64,000 nucleotides of DNA from Brevibacterium iodinum ATCC 49514 (GCF_900169265.1 NZ_FXYX01000005.1:91519-155518), one strand, 5' to 3'. Counted from the stretch's first letter, positions 34,614 to 43,908 are shown. Translations and numbers: made by a program. The notes: generated by a model from the letters alone, not told the origin.

Positions 34614-35585
34614 TCAGACCTCGAAAAGGCTCGTGACCGATCCGTCTTCGAAGACTTCGTGCACGGCACGGGCGATCAGCGGGGCGATCGAGAGCACGGT
34701 GAGCTTGTCGAAGATCTTGTCCTCGCTAAGCGGCAGAGTGTTCGTGACGATCACCTCTTCGGCCACGGAGTTCGACAGGCGTTCGACGGCCGGGCCGGAG
34801 AACACGGCGTGGGTGGACACGACGATGACGCCCTTGGCGCCGGCGGCCATGCAGGCATCGGCGGCCTGGACGATGGTGCCGCCGGTGTCGATCATGTCGT
34901 CGACGAGCACGCAGGTGCGGCCCTCGACCTCACCGACGACGCGGTTGGCCTTGGTCTCGTTCGGTCGGGTGATGTCGCGGGTCTTGTGGATGAAGGCCAG
35001 CGGCACTCCGCCCAGCGAATTCGACCAGTTCTCCGCGACCTTGATGCGGCCGGCGTCGGGCGAGACCACGGCGAGGTCGCCGGGGTACTTGTCCTTGACG
35101 TAGCCGGCGAGGATCGGCATCGCGATGAGATGGTCGACGGGACCGTCGAAGTAGCCCTGGATCTGCGCGGTGTGCAGGTCCACGGTGATGATGCGGTCAG
35201 CACCGGCGGTCTTGTACAGATCGGCGACGAGGCGAGCGGAGATGGGCTCGCGTCCGCGGTGCTTCTTGTCCTGCCTGGCGTACGGGAAGAACGGTGCGAT
35301 GACGGTGATGCGCTTGGCCGATGCACGCTTGAGTGCGTCGACCATGATCAGCTGCTCCATCAGCCATTCGTTGATGGGAGCGCAGTGGGACTGGAGGACG
35401 AAGACGTCGCTGCCGCGAACTGACTCGGAGTAGCGGACGTAGATCTCGCCGTTCGCGAAGTTGTAGATGTCGGTGGGGAGGAGTTCGGTCCCCAGATTCT
35501 CCGCGACTTGCTCGGCGAGTTCGGGATTTGCCCGACCGCTCACCAGGACGAGCTTCTTATCGCCCGCCGTCGTTATCTCATTCAC
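34614..35585 (-). CDS. prs: Ribose-phosphate pyrophosphokinase (PRPP synthase)
   Basis: A 323-residue enzyme that makes PRPP from ribose-5-phosphate and ATP for purine, pyrimidine, His, Trp and NAD synthesis. Marks are VSGRANPELAEQVAENLG, the Mg2+/ATP region FPYARQDKKHRGREPISARL, VDLHTAQIQGYFDGPVDHL and the PRPP loop CVLVDDMIDTGGT. I start it at GTG 35585, which overlaps the glmU stop by eight nt and has GAAGGGGAA upstream. A longer open frame to 36419 is only the antisense-free extension through glmU in another frame. glmU-prs is a conserved pair. Confidence 0.97.
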   Translation of the reverse strand: MNEITTAGDKKLVLVSGRANPELAEQVAENLGTELLPTDIYNFANGEIYVRYSESVRGSDVFVLQSHCAPINEWLMEQLIMVDALKRASAKRITVIAPFFPYARQDKKHRGREPISARLVADLYKTAGADRIITVDLHTAQIQGYFDGPVDHLIAMPILAGYVKDKYPGDLAVVSPDAGRIKVAENWSNSLGGVPLAFIHKTRDITRPNETKANRVVGEVEGRTCVLVDDMIDTGGTIVQAADACMAAGAKGVIVVSTHAVFSGPAVERLSNSVAEEVIVTNTLPLSEDKIFDKLTVLSIAPLIARAVHEVFEDGSVTSLFEV

Positions 35586-37035
35586 TGATCCGTTCCCCTT
35601 CGGATGCGTTTTCGGCCGCCTGCGCTGCAGGCGTGCCCGGACGGTTTGTCTGAACCCAGCCCTCCAGGTTGCGCTGTGGGGCCACCGAGATGGCCAGCGC
35701 TCCTGCAGGGACATCCTTGCGCACCGTCGTGCTTGCACCCGAATAGGCGCCGTCGCCCACGGTGACAGGGGCGACATACATATTGTCCGAGCCCATGCGT
35801 GCATGCTTGCCGATGACGGTGCGGTGCTTGTTGACGCCGTCGTAGTTGACGAACACCGAGGCGGCTCCGATGTTCGAGCCCTCCCCGATCTCCGCATCGC
35901 CGACGTAGGAGAGGTGGGGCACCTTCGCACCCTTGCCGATATCGGCGTTCTTCGTCTCCACGAAGGTGCCGATCTTTCCGGACTCACCGAGCTTGGTGCC
36001 CGGACGCAGGTAGGCGAACGGTCCGACGTTGGCGCCCGGGCCGACGACGGCGAGTTCACCGTGGGTGCGCACGACCTTGGCGTTCTCCCCCACCTCGGTG
36101 TCCTTGAGTGTGGTGTCGGGGCCGACGACGGCACCGGCGCCGAGGTCGGTGGCGCCCAGAAGCTGGGTGCCGGGCAGGATCGTCGCATCGGCGGCGATGG
36201 ACACGTCGACGTCGATCCACGTGGTGTCGGGGTCGATGATGGAGACACCGGCACGCATGAACTTCTCGCACTGGCGGCGGTTGAGCTCCTTGCCCAGGTT
36301 CGCCAGCTGGACGCGGTCGTTCGCCCCTTCGACCTGCCACAGATCGTCGGTGGCGGTGGCGGCGACGGACAGACCGGCTTCGCGGGAGAAGCCGATGACG
36401 TCGGTGAGGTACTTCTCACCCTGGGCGTTGTCGGTCGTCAGCGATGCCAGACCTTCCTTGAGCGCCGCGGCGTCGAAGGCGTAGATGCCGGAGTTGATCT
36501 CACGGATGGCCCGTTCGGTCTCGCCGGCGTCCTTCTGCTCGACGATGCGCAGCAGGGATCCGTTCGCGTCGCGGACGATGCGTCCGTATCCGGTCGGGTC
36601 GTCCACCTCGGCGGACAGGACGGTCACGGCGTTGGCGTTGGATTCGTGGATCTCGACGAGGCCGTTGATGGTCTCCGTCGTCAGCAGCGGCACATCGCCG
36701 TAGGTGACGACGACGGTTCCGCTGAGGTCCTCGGGCAGCTGGGTGAGCGCACATTCGGTGGCGCGGCCGGTGCCCGGAACCTCATCCTGATCGGCGATGA
36801 GCAGGGCTCTCTGGGAGGACACGGGAAGGGAGTCGAGGTGGGCGACGAGCTGATCGCGCTCATGGCGGACGACGACGATGAGGTGCTCGGGAGAGGTTCC
36901 GGCCGCCGCGGCGACGGAGTGATGGAGCAGGGAGCGTCCGCCGATGGGATGCATCACCTTGGGAAGAGCCGACTTCATTCGAGTGCCTTGGCCCGCTGCC
37001 AGAACGATGACGGCGGTCGGATGAGTCTGCGACAT
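35578..37035 (-). CDS. glmU: Bifunctional N-acetylglucosamine-1-phosphate uridyltransferase/glucosamine-1-phosphate acetyltransferase
   Basis: A 485-residue two-domain enzyme making UDP-GlcNAc for peptidoglycan. The N-terminal pyrophosphorylase domain has VLAAGQGTRMKSALPKVMHPIGG and VTYGDVPLL. The C-terminal left-handed beta-helix (from about 255) shows hexapeptide repeats, with PFAYLRPGTKLGESGKIGTFVETKNADIG and the acetyl-CoA region LSYVGDAEIGEGSNIGAASVFVNYDG. The tail after 450 is Ala/Glu-rich. Start ATG 37035 with AGGAT seven nt upstream. tRNA-Gln lies just upstream on the same strand. Confidence 0.97.
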   Translation of the reverse strand: MSQTHPTAVIVLAAGQGTRMKSALPKVMHPIGGRSLLHHSVAAAAGTSPEHLIVVVRHERDQLVAHLDSLPVSSQRALLIADQDEVPGTGRATECALTQLPEDLSGTVVVTYGDVPLLTTETINGLVEIHESNANAVTVLSAEVDDPTGYGRIVRDANGSLLRIVEQKDAGETERAIREINSGIYAFDAAALKEGLASLTTDNAQGEKYLTDVIGFSREAGLSVAATATDDLWQVEGANDRVQLANLGKELNRRQCEKFMRAGVSIIDPDTTWIDVDVSIAADATILPGTQLLGATDLGAGAVVGPDTTLKDTEVGENAKVVRTHGELAVVGPGANVGPFAYLRPGTKLGESGKIGTFVETKNADIGKGAKVPHLSYVGDAEIGEGSNIGAASVFVNYDGVNKHRTVIGKHARMGSDNMYVAPVTVGDGAYSGASTTVRKDVPAGALAISVAPQRNLEGWVQTNRPGTPAAQAAENASEGERISE

Positions 37036-37067
37036 AGTTGAATCCTTCGCATGTCGGGTTGGGCCAG

Positions 37068-37139
37068 CTCCGCCCATAGGATTCGAACCTATACTGCACG
37101 GCTCCAAAGGCCGGCGTGCTGCCATTACACCAGGGCGGA
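37068..37139 (-). tRNA. tRNA-Gln (anticodon UUG)
   Basis: On the complementary strand the acceptor TCCGCCC pairs with GGGCGGA and the discriminator is G. The D-arm contains GTGTAATGGCAGCAC, the anticodon loop CTTTGGA gives TTG, and the T-arm is TATAG-GTTCGAAT-CCTAT-like. CCA is not encoded. It lies 32 nt upstream of glmU. Confidence 0.95.
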
Positions 37140-37203
37140 ACAGCGTGCACCAGTAGAGGGGCCCGCGCTCACGAGACACCATCATGCCACTACGATTAAC
37201 TGT

Positions 37204-37596
37204 ATGGAAATTCTACGCGAGATTCTTCTGACCCTGCATCTGCTGGGTATGGCCATCATCGTCGGCGGCTATTTCACCGTCATCCGCTCCCCCAAAGTGA
37301 TGCCGGGAATGCTGCACGGCGCTTATCTGCAGCTGGTCACCGGCCTGCTGCTCATGGGGCTGGCCGAAATGGGCGATGGCGATGTCAACCATATGAAGAT
37401 CGGCATCAAGCTGGTCGTGGCGATCCTCGTCACTGTCTTCGCCTTCATCGGCAACAAGAAGCAGAAGGCCTTCGCCGCTTCTGCCCCGGCTGAGGGCGGT
37501 GCAGGCGTGAAGGTGGCGAACCCGTCGGCGACCATGGCCCATCTGGTGGTGGCCTTCGCGGTCATCAACGTCATCGTGGCCGTCTTCATCCACTAG
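37204..37596 (+). CDS. Small integral membrane protein of unknown function
   Basis: A 130-residue protein with about four hydrophobic spans: ILLTLHLLGMAIIVGGYFTV, LQLVTGLLLMGLAEM, IGIKLVVAILVTVFAFIG and the last, MAHLVVAFAVINVIVAVFIH. I recognise it as a conserved actinobacterial type without a named function. The start ATG 37204 is seven nt after TACGAT (37191-37196), a leaderless promoter; the open frame extends upstream to 37051 through the tRNA-Gln, which is not plausible. A palindromic repeat unit lies just after the stop and may serve as its terminator. Confidence 0.8.
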   Translation: MEILREILLTLHLLGMAIIVGGYFTVIRSPKVMPGMLHGAYLQLVTGLLLMGLAEMGDGDVNHMKIGIKLVVAILVTVFAFIGNKKQKAFAASAPAEGGAGVKVANPSATMAHLVVAFAVINVIVAVFIH

Positions 37597-37603
37597 CCTT
37601 CCC

Positions 37604-37663
37604 CAATTACTACCTGACGGCGGCCCAGCAACCTCGCGCGAGGTTGCTGAGCCGCCGTCAGGT
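37604..37663. repeat. Palindromic repeat unit (complete copy)
   Basis: A hairpin with two perfect stem blocks: outer 13-bp ACCTGACGGCGGC / GCCGCCGTCAGGT (37612-37624, 37651-37663) and inner 12-bp CAGCAACCTCGC / GCGAGGTTGCTG (37626-37649), separated by one C/A mismatch. CAATTACT precedes it. The left 31 bases recur at 63738-63768 with one mismatch. It probably is an interspersed palindromic unit that may also act as a terminator here. Confidence 0.85.
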
Positions 37664-37752
37664 GGTTCTGAGGGATGTGGAACGGCCGGTGAGCGGCCGG
37701 CGGAGGGACCGATCGTGTCGTGTCCGAGCCTGACGGTATCGTTGGGGGCGAC

Positions 37753-40293
37753 ATGACTGCTGCAGCTGAACACACCGACCATGCCGCCGGCGCCGACTCC
37801 CGAGCGGCCGAACTCCTCACCGGGCTCAACCCCAGGCAACGCGAGGCCGTGATCCACACGGGATCCCCGTTGCTCATCGTCGCCGGGGCCGGATCGGGCA
37901 AGACGACGGTGCTCACCCGACGCATCGCCTATGCCCTGGCCACCGGTCGCGCCCACCCCGGCGAAGTCCTGGCGATCACGTTCACGAACAAGGCCGCGAA
38001 GGAGATGGCCGAGCGCGTGTCCTCGATCGTCGGTCCCGCCTCCCGCGCCATGTGGGTCTCGACCTTCCACTCCTCGTGCGTGCGCATCCTCCGTCGCGAG
38101 GCGAAGGTGCTGGGCATGAAGTCGAACTTCACGATCTACGACGCCCAGGACGCTCAGCGACTCGTCGCCCAGATCCTCAAGGAGCTCGGGCTCGACACGA
38201 AGAAGTACGCCCCGCGCGCCGTCCTGCACCGGATCTCCAACCTCAAGAACGAGCTGCAGACCTCCGATGACTTCGTCCCGCGTCCCAACAACCCCGCCGA
38301 TGAGGTGCTCGCCGACGTCTTCAAGCGCTACACCTCCCGTTTGCGGCTGGCCAATGCCTTCGACTTCGACGACCTCATCGCAGAGACCGTCCACCTCTTC
38401 GGCGCATTCCCCGAGGTGGCCGATTCCTACCGTCGCCGGTTCCGCCATATCCTCGTCGACGAGTACCAGGACACGAACCCTGCCCAGTACGCCCTGATCA
38501 AGGCCCTGGCCGGTGATGGCGCGGGTGGTCCGACGGGTGCCGAACTCACCGTCGTCGGCGACGCCGACCAGTCCATCTATGCATTCCGCGGCGCCACGGT
38601 GCGCAATATCGTCGAATTCGAGAAGGACTTCCCGAACGCGGACACCATTCTGCTGGAGCAGAACTACCGTTCGACGCAGAACATCCTCGACGCGGCCAAT
38701 GCCGTGATCGCGAACAACGACGACCGCCGTGAGAAGAAGCTGTGGACCTCGGAGGGCTCCGGCGAGCAGATCGTCGGCTGGGTGGCCGAGAACGAACAGG
38801 GCGAAGCTCGGTTCATCGTCGACCGCATCGATGACCTCATCGACGAGGAGAAGTACACCTACGGTGATTTCGCGGTCTTCTACCGCACCAACGCGCAGTC
38901 ACGAGCCATCGAAGACGCGCTGGTCCGCTCCGGAATCCCGTACAAGGTCGTCGGCGGCACCCGCTTCTACGAGCGCAAGGAGATCAAGGACGCCCTCGCC
39001 TACCTGCGCGTGGTCGCCAACCCCGATGACGACGTCAATCTGCGCCGCATCCTCAATGTGCCCAAACGCTCCATCGGCGACCGCACCGAGGGCATCATCG
39101 CCGACTTCGCCGACCGGGAGAACATCAGCTTCTACACCGCGCTGGGCCGCCTCGACGAGATCCCGCACCTGAGTTCGCGCGCACTGACCTCGGTGCAGAA
39201 GTTCTACGACCTCATGCAGGACCTGCGCTCCACCGCCGAGTCCTCCCCGCTCTCCCGCGTCATCGAAGCGATCCTCGAACAGTCCGGATACCTCGAATCG
39301 CTGCAGAAGAGCACCGACCCGCAGGACGAATCCCGCGTCGACAACCTCGCCGAGCTCGTCGCCGTGGCGGAGGATTTCGTCGCCACCCGCGAGGCCGCCG
39401 CGGTCGCTGAGCCGGACACGCCGAACAGCACCGACACCGACACCGTCACCGAGGCGACCGCCGCCGCAGCTGCGACCGAGGCGCAGACCGATTCCGCCGC
39501 CGAGGCAGCCGATCCCGACGTCGATGATGCCGGTTCCGCTGACGCCTCCACCGCTCCGGGAGTCGGCCCCGCGGCCATCGACCAGTTCCTCGAACAGGTG
39601 GCTCTGGCTTCGGATACCGATCAGATTCCCGATGCCGAACTCGGTCAGGTCACGCTGATGACTCTGCACACCGCCAAGGGACTGGAATTCCCCGTGGTCT
39701 TCCTCACCGGACTCGAAGACGGCGGATTCCCGCACTCTCGATCCTTCGAGAATCCGCAGGAGCTGTCAGAAGAGCGGCGCCTGGCCTATGTCGGGCTCAC
39801 TCGTGCTCGGCAGCGGCTGCTCGTCACTCGCGCCGAGACTCGCAGCATGTGGGGTCAGCCTCAGTACAATCCGCCGAGCCGATTCCTGTCCGAGATCCCG
39901 GAGAACCTCATCAGCTGGGAGAACACGGGCAGCTTCTCCGGCGGATTCTCGGGTGGGTTCGGTTCCGGAGGTTTCGGCTCCGGCGGCTATTCCTCCGGGT
40001 ACTCGAGCGGCTCTCGCGGCTTCGGGTCATCCCGGTTGTCCGGCAGCGGATCCCGCTCCCGCTCGAGTGCGAGCTCCTCGACGCCGGTCGCCGGATTCCC
40101 CAACCGGATCCGTCCCAACCGTGAGGTCATCTCCGTCGAGGTCGGTGAGAAGGTCTCACACGAGTCATTCGGACTCGGCACCGTCACCGAGGTCAACGGC
40201 GCCGGCGACAAGACCGTGGCCGTCGTCGATTTCGGTTCGGCCGGATCGAAGCGGCTGCTGCTGCGCTACGCCCCGATCGAAAAGCTCGGCTGA
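37753..40293 (+). CDS. pcrA: ATP-dependent DNA helicase PcrA/UvrD
   Basis: An 846-residue superfamily 1A 3'-5' helicase for repair and replication. Motifs: Q-motif LNPRQREAV, Walker A AGAGSGKT (44-51), Ia FTNKAAKEM, II VDEYQDTN, III GDADQSIYAFRGA, IV QNYRSTQNIL, V TLHTAKGLEFPVVFL and VI YVGLTRARQRL. An acidic, Ala/Thr-rich insert of about 60 residues precedes motif V. A Gly/Ser-rich repeat tract (SGGFGSGGFGSGGYSSGYSS) precedes the C-terminal Tudor-like RNAP-binding module (VSHESFGLGTVTEV...). Start ATG 37753 follows GGGGG; GTG 37720 is possible. Confidence 0.97.
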   Translation: MTAAAEHTDHAAGADSRAAELLTGLNPRQREAVIHTGSPLLIVAGAGSGKTTVLTRRIAYALATGRAHPGEVLAITFTNKAAKEMAERVSSIVGPASRAMWVSTFHSSCVRILRREAKVLGMKSNFTIYDAQDAQRLVAQILKELGLDTKKYAPRAVLHRISNLKNELQTSDDFVPRPNNPADEVLADVFKRYTSRLRLANAFDFDDLIAETVHLFGAFPEVADSYRRRFRHILVDEYQDTNPAQYALIKALAGDGAGGPTGAELTVVGDADQSIYAFRGATVRNIVEFEKDFPNADTILLEQNYRSTQNILDAANAVIANNDDRREKKLWTSEGSGEQIVGWVAENEQGEARFIVDRIDDLIDEEKYTYGDFAVFYRTNAQSRAIEDALVRSGIPYKVVGGTRFYERKEIKDALAYLRVVANPDDDVNLRRILNVPKRSIGDRTEGIIADFADRENISFYTALGRLDEIPHLSSRALTSVQKFYDLMQDLRSTAESSPLSRVIEAILEQSGYLESLQKSTDPQDESRVDNLAELVAVAEDFVATREAAAVAEPDTPNSTDTDTVTEATAAAAATEAQTDSAAEAADPDVDDAGSADASTAPGVGPAAIDQFLEQVALASDTDQIPDAELGQVTLMTLHTAKGLEFPVVFLTGLEDGGFPHSRSFENPQELSEERRLAYVGLTRARQRLLVTRAETRSMWGQPQYNPPSRFLSEIPENLISWENTGSFSGGFSGGFGSGGFGSGGYSSGYSSGSRGFGSSRLSGSGSRSRSSASSSTPVAGFPNRIRPNREVISVEVGEKVSHESFGLGTVTEVNGAGDKTVAVVDFGSAGSKRLLLRYAPIEKLG

Positions 40294-40371
40294 TTCCTCA
40301 CCTGCGGTGGGTACGCGGCTGGACCGTGGACCCACCGCTCTGTGCCGCTCACCCGTCCCGGAGCACAAGAA

Positions 40372-40405
40372 AGCGCCGAGGAGAACTCAGGTTCTCCTCG
40401 GCGCT
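40372..40405. terminator. Bidirectional terminator hairpin
   Basis: Perfect 15-bp stem AGCGCCGAGGAGAAC / GTTCTCCTCGGCGCT with a four-base loop. On the complementary strand TTTCTTG follows. It lies between the convergent pcrA and antitoxin-like genes. Confidence 0.85.
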
Positions 40406-40437
40406 CATCCATGCCGGACGCGGCTATGGATTGAAGA

Positions 40438-40620
40438 TCATTCGTTGCCGAACTTGCCGTCGGCACCTTCGCGACCCTGATTGATCTGGTCTTCGAATTT
40501 TCCACCGGTGGCGTTGTTGGCGGCGTCAGCAGCCTTGTCCAGGCCCTGGTCGCTGATCTCTTCACCCTTATCGCTATTCATGGCGTCCTTGGCTTTGTTT
40601 GTCAGATCGTCCAGTCCCAT
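40438..40620 (-). CDS. Small antitoxin-like protein (MT0933/Rv0909 type)
   Basis: A 60-residue charged protein: MGLDDLTNKAKDAMNSDKGEE, then ISDQGLDKAADAANNATGGKFEDQINQGREGADGK. The KADKAATGGK-like core resembles the MT0933_antitox family named after Rv0909, the antitoxin of a mycobacterial TA pair. No toxin gene is adjacent, so this may be a stand-alone stress or structural protein of the same fold. ATG 40620 has a perfect AAAGGAG ribosome site; the frame runs open upstream to 40701 without support. It has its own hairpin terminator. Confidence 0.75.
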   Translation of the reverse strand: MGLDDLTNKAKDAMNSDKGEEISDQGLDKAADAANNATGGKFEDQINQGREGADGKFGNE

Positions 40621-40757
40621 GCTGTCTCCTTTCATCGGAAAAGGTTCGAATCGAACCTCTTGACGCCATTCACCTTGCCACTGTTCCCGGCGTGACGACA
40701 CCGGTGGCTCTCATTTCTCAGGCAATGCACATTTAGTGTTTTCCTGAGGTCAACCTG

Positions 40758-41099
40758 TCAGCGGGTCAGGGGCACGAGGAACGCCAGCCCGACCAGCAGA
40801 CCGGCGAACAGCAGACACGTCGTGATGTCGACGGTCTTCGATCGGTTCACCCAGACTTCCGTCCACGGCGGCGGCATCGCACGGAATCCGGCGAGACCGG
40901 CGGGGACGACCGCCAGGACGACAGCACCGAGGCGGAAGTCGATGACGGAGCACGCCGCGGCGGCGGCGACGCCCAGAAGACAGCCGAGCAGCACCCAATC
41001 ACGCCTGGTGGGGTGCGCGTATCGCCGTTTCCAGTAGATCCATCGCTTCGCGATCGGGCCTCTCCCCCGCCGTGCATGGCGGGGGTGAGGGCGCTTCAT
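40758..41099 (-). CDS. DUF3017 family membrane protein
   Basis: A 113-residue protein with a basic N-terminus (1-35) and three hydrophobic spans (WVLLGCLLGVAAAAACSVI, GAVVLAVVPAGLAGF, TTCLLFAGLLVGLAFLVPL). This is the actinobacterial DUF3017 type, which usually sits directly after purH, as here: its frame starts one base after the purH stop. Its function is unknown. The RxxxP-like MPPPWTEVWVNRSKTVD segment between spans 2 and 3 is the best-conserved part in my memory of the family. Confidence 0.85.
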   Translation of the reverse strand: MKRPHPRHARRGRGPIAKRWIYWKRRYAHPTRRDWVLLGCLLGVAAAAACSVIDFRLGAVVLAVVPAGLAGFRAMPPPWTEVWVNRSKTVDITTCLLFAGLLVGLAFLVPLTR

Positions 41100-41100
41100 C

Positions 41101-42645
41101 TCAGTGGAAGAAATGGCGGCTCCCGGTCAGGTACATCGTGATGCCTGCCGCCTCCGCGGCCGCGATGACCTCATCGTCTCGGATCGATCCGCCCGGCTGC
41201 ACCACTGCGGTGACCCCGGCGTCGATGAGGATCTGCAGACCGTCGGGGAACGGGAAGAAGGCGTCCGAGGAGGCGACCGCACCGGCGGCGCGTTCGGCTC
41301 CGGCACGTTCGACGGCGAGTTTGGCCGAGTCGACGCGGTTGACCTGGCCCATGCCCACGCCCACCGAGGCGCCGCCCTTGGCGAGCAGGATCGCGTTGGA
41401 CTTCACAGCCCGTCCGGCCTTCCACGCGAAGTCGAGGTCGGCAAGGACTTCGGGGGAAGCTGCCGGACCGGCGGCCAGGGTCCAGTTCTCAGGCGAGTCC
41501 CCTTCGGCCTGGAACGCGTCGCGGTCCTGGACGAGGAACCCACCGCTGATCGGCTTGATCTCGGCGGCGGGCACATCGATGTCACCGAGTTCGAGCAGTC
41601 GCAGGTTCTTCTTCGTCGTGAGGATCTCAAGGGCCTCGGCGCTGAATGACGGAGCGGCCAGGCACTCGGTGAAGATCGGCTTGATCGAGGCGGCCAGCTC
41701 GGCATCGGCCTCACGGTTCGTGGCGATGACACCGCCGTAGGCCGACAGCGGATCGCATTCGTGGGCGGCCCTGTGCGCCGCGGCCGCGGTCTCACCGACG
41801 GCGATTCCGCAGGGGTTCGCATGCTTGATGATGGCCACGGCCGGCTGCTCGAAGTCGAAGGCTGCACGGATCGCGGCGTCGGTGTCCGTGTAGTTGTTGT
41901 ACGACATCGCCTTGCCGTTCAGCAGCTTCGCACCGGCGATCCCCGCGGTTCCGTCGGAGTACACGGCGGCAGCCTGGTGCGGGTTCTCTCCGTAGCGCAG
42001 GTCGGTGATCTTCTCGCCGGTGAGTCCGGCGAAGGCGGCTTTCTCCTCGGTGGCGAGTTCTCCGGCGAACCAGGAGGCGACCGCCGAGTCGTAGGCCGCG
42101 GTGTGGGCGAAGGCGCGGGCGGCGAAGGAGCGACGAGCGTCGATGTCGAAGCCGTCTCCGGCGGCTGCGTCGAGCACCGCGGAGTAGTCGGCCGGATCGG
42201 TCACGACGGTGACGGTGGGGTGGTTCTTCGCCGCTGCACGCACCATCGAGGGTCCGCCGATGTCGATCTGTTCGATGCAGTCATCGAAGCCGGCTCCGCT
42301 GGCGACGGTGTCGGCGAACGGGTAGAGGTTGACGACGACGAGGTCAAAGGGTTCGATCTCGAGCTCGGACAGCTGCTCGAGGTGCTCGGGCTTGCGGGAG
42401 TCGGCGAGGATGCCCGCGTGGACGCGCGGATGGAGTGTCTTGACTCGGCCTTCGAGGCATTCGGGGAACCCGGTGAGCTCTTCGACCTTCGTCACCACGG
42501 CTCCCGCCTCGGCGATCTTGGCTGCCGTGGATCCGGTCGACACGATCTGGACTCCGGCCGCGTGGAGGCCGCGAGCCAGCTCCTCCAGCCCGGTCTTGTC
42601 GTAGACGCTGATCAGCGCTCTCTTGATCGCGCGGGTTCCTGTCAC
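41101..42645 (-). CDS. purH: Bifunctional AICAR formyltransferase/IMP cyclohydrolase
   Basis: A 514-residue enzyme for the last two steps of IMP synthesis. The N-terminal MGS-like IMPCH domain (about 1-200) shows [39 protein letters not shown] and [11 protein letters not shown]. The C-terminal AICARFT domain has the catalytic [11 protein letters not shown] and ends with [22 protein letters not shown] and LTGSRHFFH, both typical. The start GTG 42645 has GAGGAGG six nt upstream. It follows purN and is followed by DUF3017. Confidence 0.97.
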   Translation of the reverse strand: MTGTRAIKRALISVYDKTGLEELARGLHAAGVQIVSTGSTAAKIAEAGAVVTKVEELTGFPECLEGRVKTLHPRVHAGILADSRKPEHLEQLSELEIEPFDLVVVNLYPFADTVASGAGFDDCIEQIDIGGPSMVRAAAKNHPTVTVVTDPADYSAVLDAAAGDGFDIDARRSFAARAFAHTAAYDSAVASWFAGELATEEKAAFAGLTGEKITDLRYGENPHQAAAVYSDGTAGIAGAKLLNGKAMSYNNYTDTDAAIRAAFDFEQPAVAIIKHANPCGIAVGETAAAAHRAAHECDPLSAYGGVIATNREADAELAASIKPIFTECLAAPSFSAEALEILTTKKNLRLLELGDIDVPAAEIKPISGGFLVQDRDAFQAEGDSPENWTLAAGPAASPEVLADLDFAWKAGRAVKSNAILLAKGGASVGVGMGQVNRVDSAKLAVERAGAERAAGAVASSDAFFPFPDGLQILIDAGVTAVVQPGGSIRDDEVIAAAEAAGITMYLTGSRHFFH

Positions 42646-42693
42646 AGATCCTCCTCGAGGTTCGGTTGCCGGTCGGTTCTTCTCACGGCGGGG

Positions 42694-43317
42694 TCAGTGG
42701 GCGGTCATCGCCGAGGCGACATATCCGCGGACATGTCGGCCGTCGACGACGAGGTCGGTGTGGGCCAGATGCGCGAGCAGGCGCACGAGCTCTTCGCGTT
42801 CGCGGGCCTTGATGTTCTCGTGCACGGTCTCTTCGGTGTCGTCATCGCCGATGGGCACCGCGTACTGGGTGATGATCGGTCCGGTGTCGACTCCGGTGTC
42901 GACGAGGTGGATGGTTCCACCGGTCAGCTTCACCCCGTGGGCGAGCGCGTCGCGGACTCCGTGAGCGCCCGGGAACGACGGCAGCAGCGCCGGATGGGTG
43001 TTGATGATCCGGGAGGGAAAGGCGTCGACGAAGCTGGGGCCGAGGATGCGCATGAAACCGGCGGAGATCACCCAGTCCGGGGCGAGCTCGGCCACTGTGT
43101 CCTTCAGCGCCAGGTTCCACTCGTCGCGGTCGGCGAAGTCCTTGGGCCGGACGACGAAGGAGGGAATCTCATGCTGTTCGGCTCGAGTCAGAACCCCTGC
43201 AGTGGCCGAGTCGGCCCCGATGGCGACGATGTCGACTCCCCGGGTTCCGTCGGCGAAAGCGTCGATGACGGATTGCGTGAGGGTACCGGATCCTGATGCC
43301 AGAAGAACGATGCGCAC
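42694..43317 (-). CDS. purN: Phosphoribosylglycinamide formyltransferase
   Basis: A 207-residue GAR transformylase using 10-formyl-THF (third step of purine synthesis). Marks are the GAR-binding IVLLASGSGTLTQ at the N-terminus, the catalytic N-H-D set in RIINTHPALLPSFPGAHG and VDTGVDTGPIITQ. I start it at GTG 43317 because TAGACT is exactly six nt upstream (leaderless) and the family begins with (M)RIVxLASG; GTG 43323 is also in frame. It is followed by purH (about 48 nt), and perM lies beyond it, as in Mycobacterium (Rv0955-Rv0957). Confidence 0.96.
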   Translation of the reverse strand: MRIVLLASGSGTLTQSVIDAFADGTRGVDIVAIGADSATAGVLTRAEQHEIPSFVVRPKDFADRDEWNLALKDTVAELAPDWVISAGFMRILGPSFVDAFPSRIINTHPALLPSFPGAHGVRDALAHGVKLTGGTIHLVDTGVDTGPIITQYAVPIGDDDTEETVHENIKAREREELVRLLAHLAHTDLVVDGRHVRGYVASAMTAH

Positions 43318-43419
43318 CCGCACAGTCTAACGTCTGCAGCACATGGACTATGCCCTGCTGTCATCGTGCGGACACGGCCCGCCGAGGCATTTGTCAGTCG
43401 ACTGTGAGAAACTGATCCG

Positions 43420-43872
43420 GTGACGTCACCGCAGAATACCGAAGAGAAGAAGGCGCCGACTCCCGAAGAGGAGGCACAGGCCGCACCGGCACGACACGGG
43501 CTCGTCCTGATACTGCTGATACTCGCCTCGGTGCTGACGTTCACGTATCAGCTGCCGTTCAAGCTCGCCGCCATCGGCTTCGCCATCGCTGCTGTCGTCT
43601 GGTCGGTGAAGTACATCGTCGCCGTCGTCAAGACCAAACAGCGCCGGAACATGTCCTTGGGCATCCTCGGCGGTCTGCTCAGCATCTATCTCATCTTCTC
43701 CACGATGTCCTCGGTCATCCTCTGGCCGGTGCAGTCGAAGTATGAGGAATGCCTGCGCGATGCGATCACGCAGCAGGCACAGCTCTCGTGCTCGAGTGAG
43801 TATCAGTCGGGTCTGGGTGACTGGTTCAAGCAGGTCACCGGCCAGGATCTCGACCTGCCCGGCACCAAGTGA
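43420..43872 (+). CDS. Small membrane protein of unknown function
   Basis: A 150-residue protein with a hydrophilic N-terminus (1-27) and three hydrophobic spans, then a C-terminal extracytoplasmic tail with a Cys pair (ECLRDAITQQAQLSCSSEY, two cysteines 13 residues apart) that could form a disulphide. I do not recognise a family. GTG at 43420 has GAAACT six nt upstream (leaderless). It lies opposite to purN and perM, between them. Confidence 0.7.
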   Translation: MTSPQNTEEKKAPTPEEEAQAAPARHGLVLILLILASVLTFTYQLPFKLAAIGFAIAAVVWSVKYIVAVVKTKQRRNMSLGILGGLLSIYLIFSTMSSVILWPVQSKYEECLRDAITQQAQLSCSSEYQSGLGDWFKQVTGQDLDLPGTK

Positions 43873-43908
43873 TCCGCGGGGCCAAGGCCCCGATCATTCA
43901 GCGCTGAT

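Noticed and set aside
35586..36419. Upstream extension of prs through glmU
   Set aside because: It is an out-of-frame reading of glmU; PRPP synthases start at the GTG with the GAAGGGGAA ribosome site.
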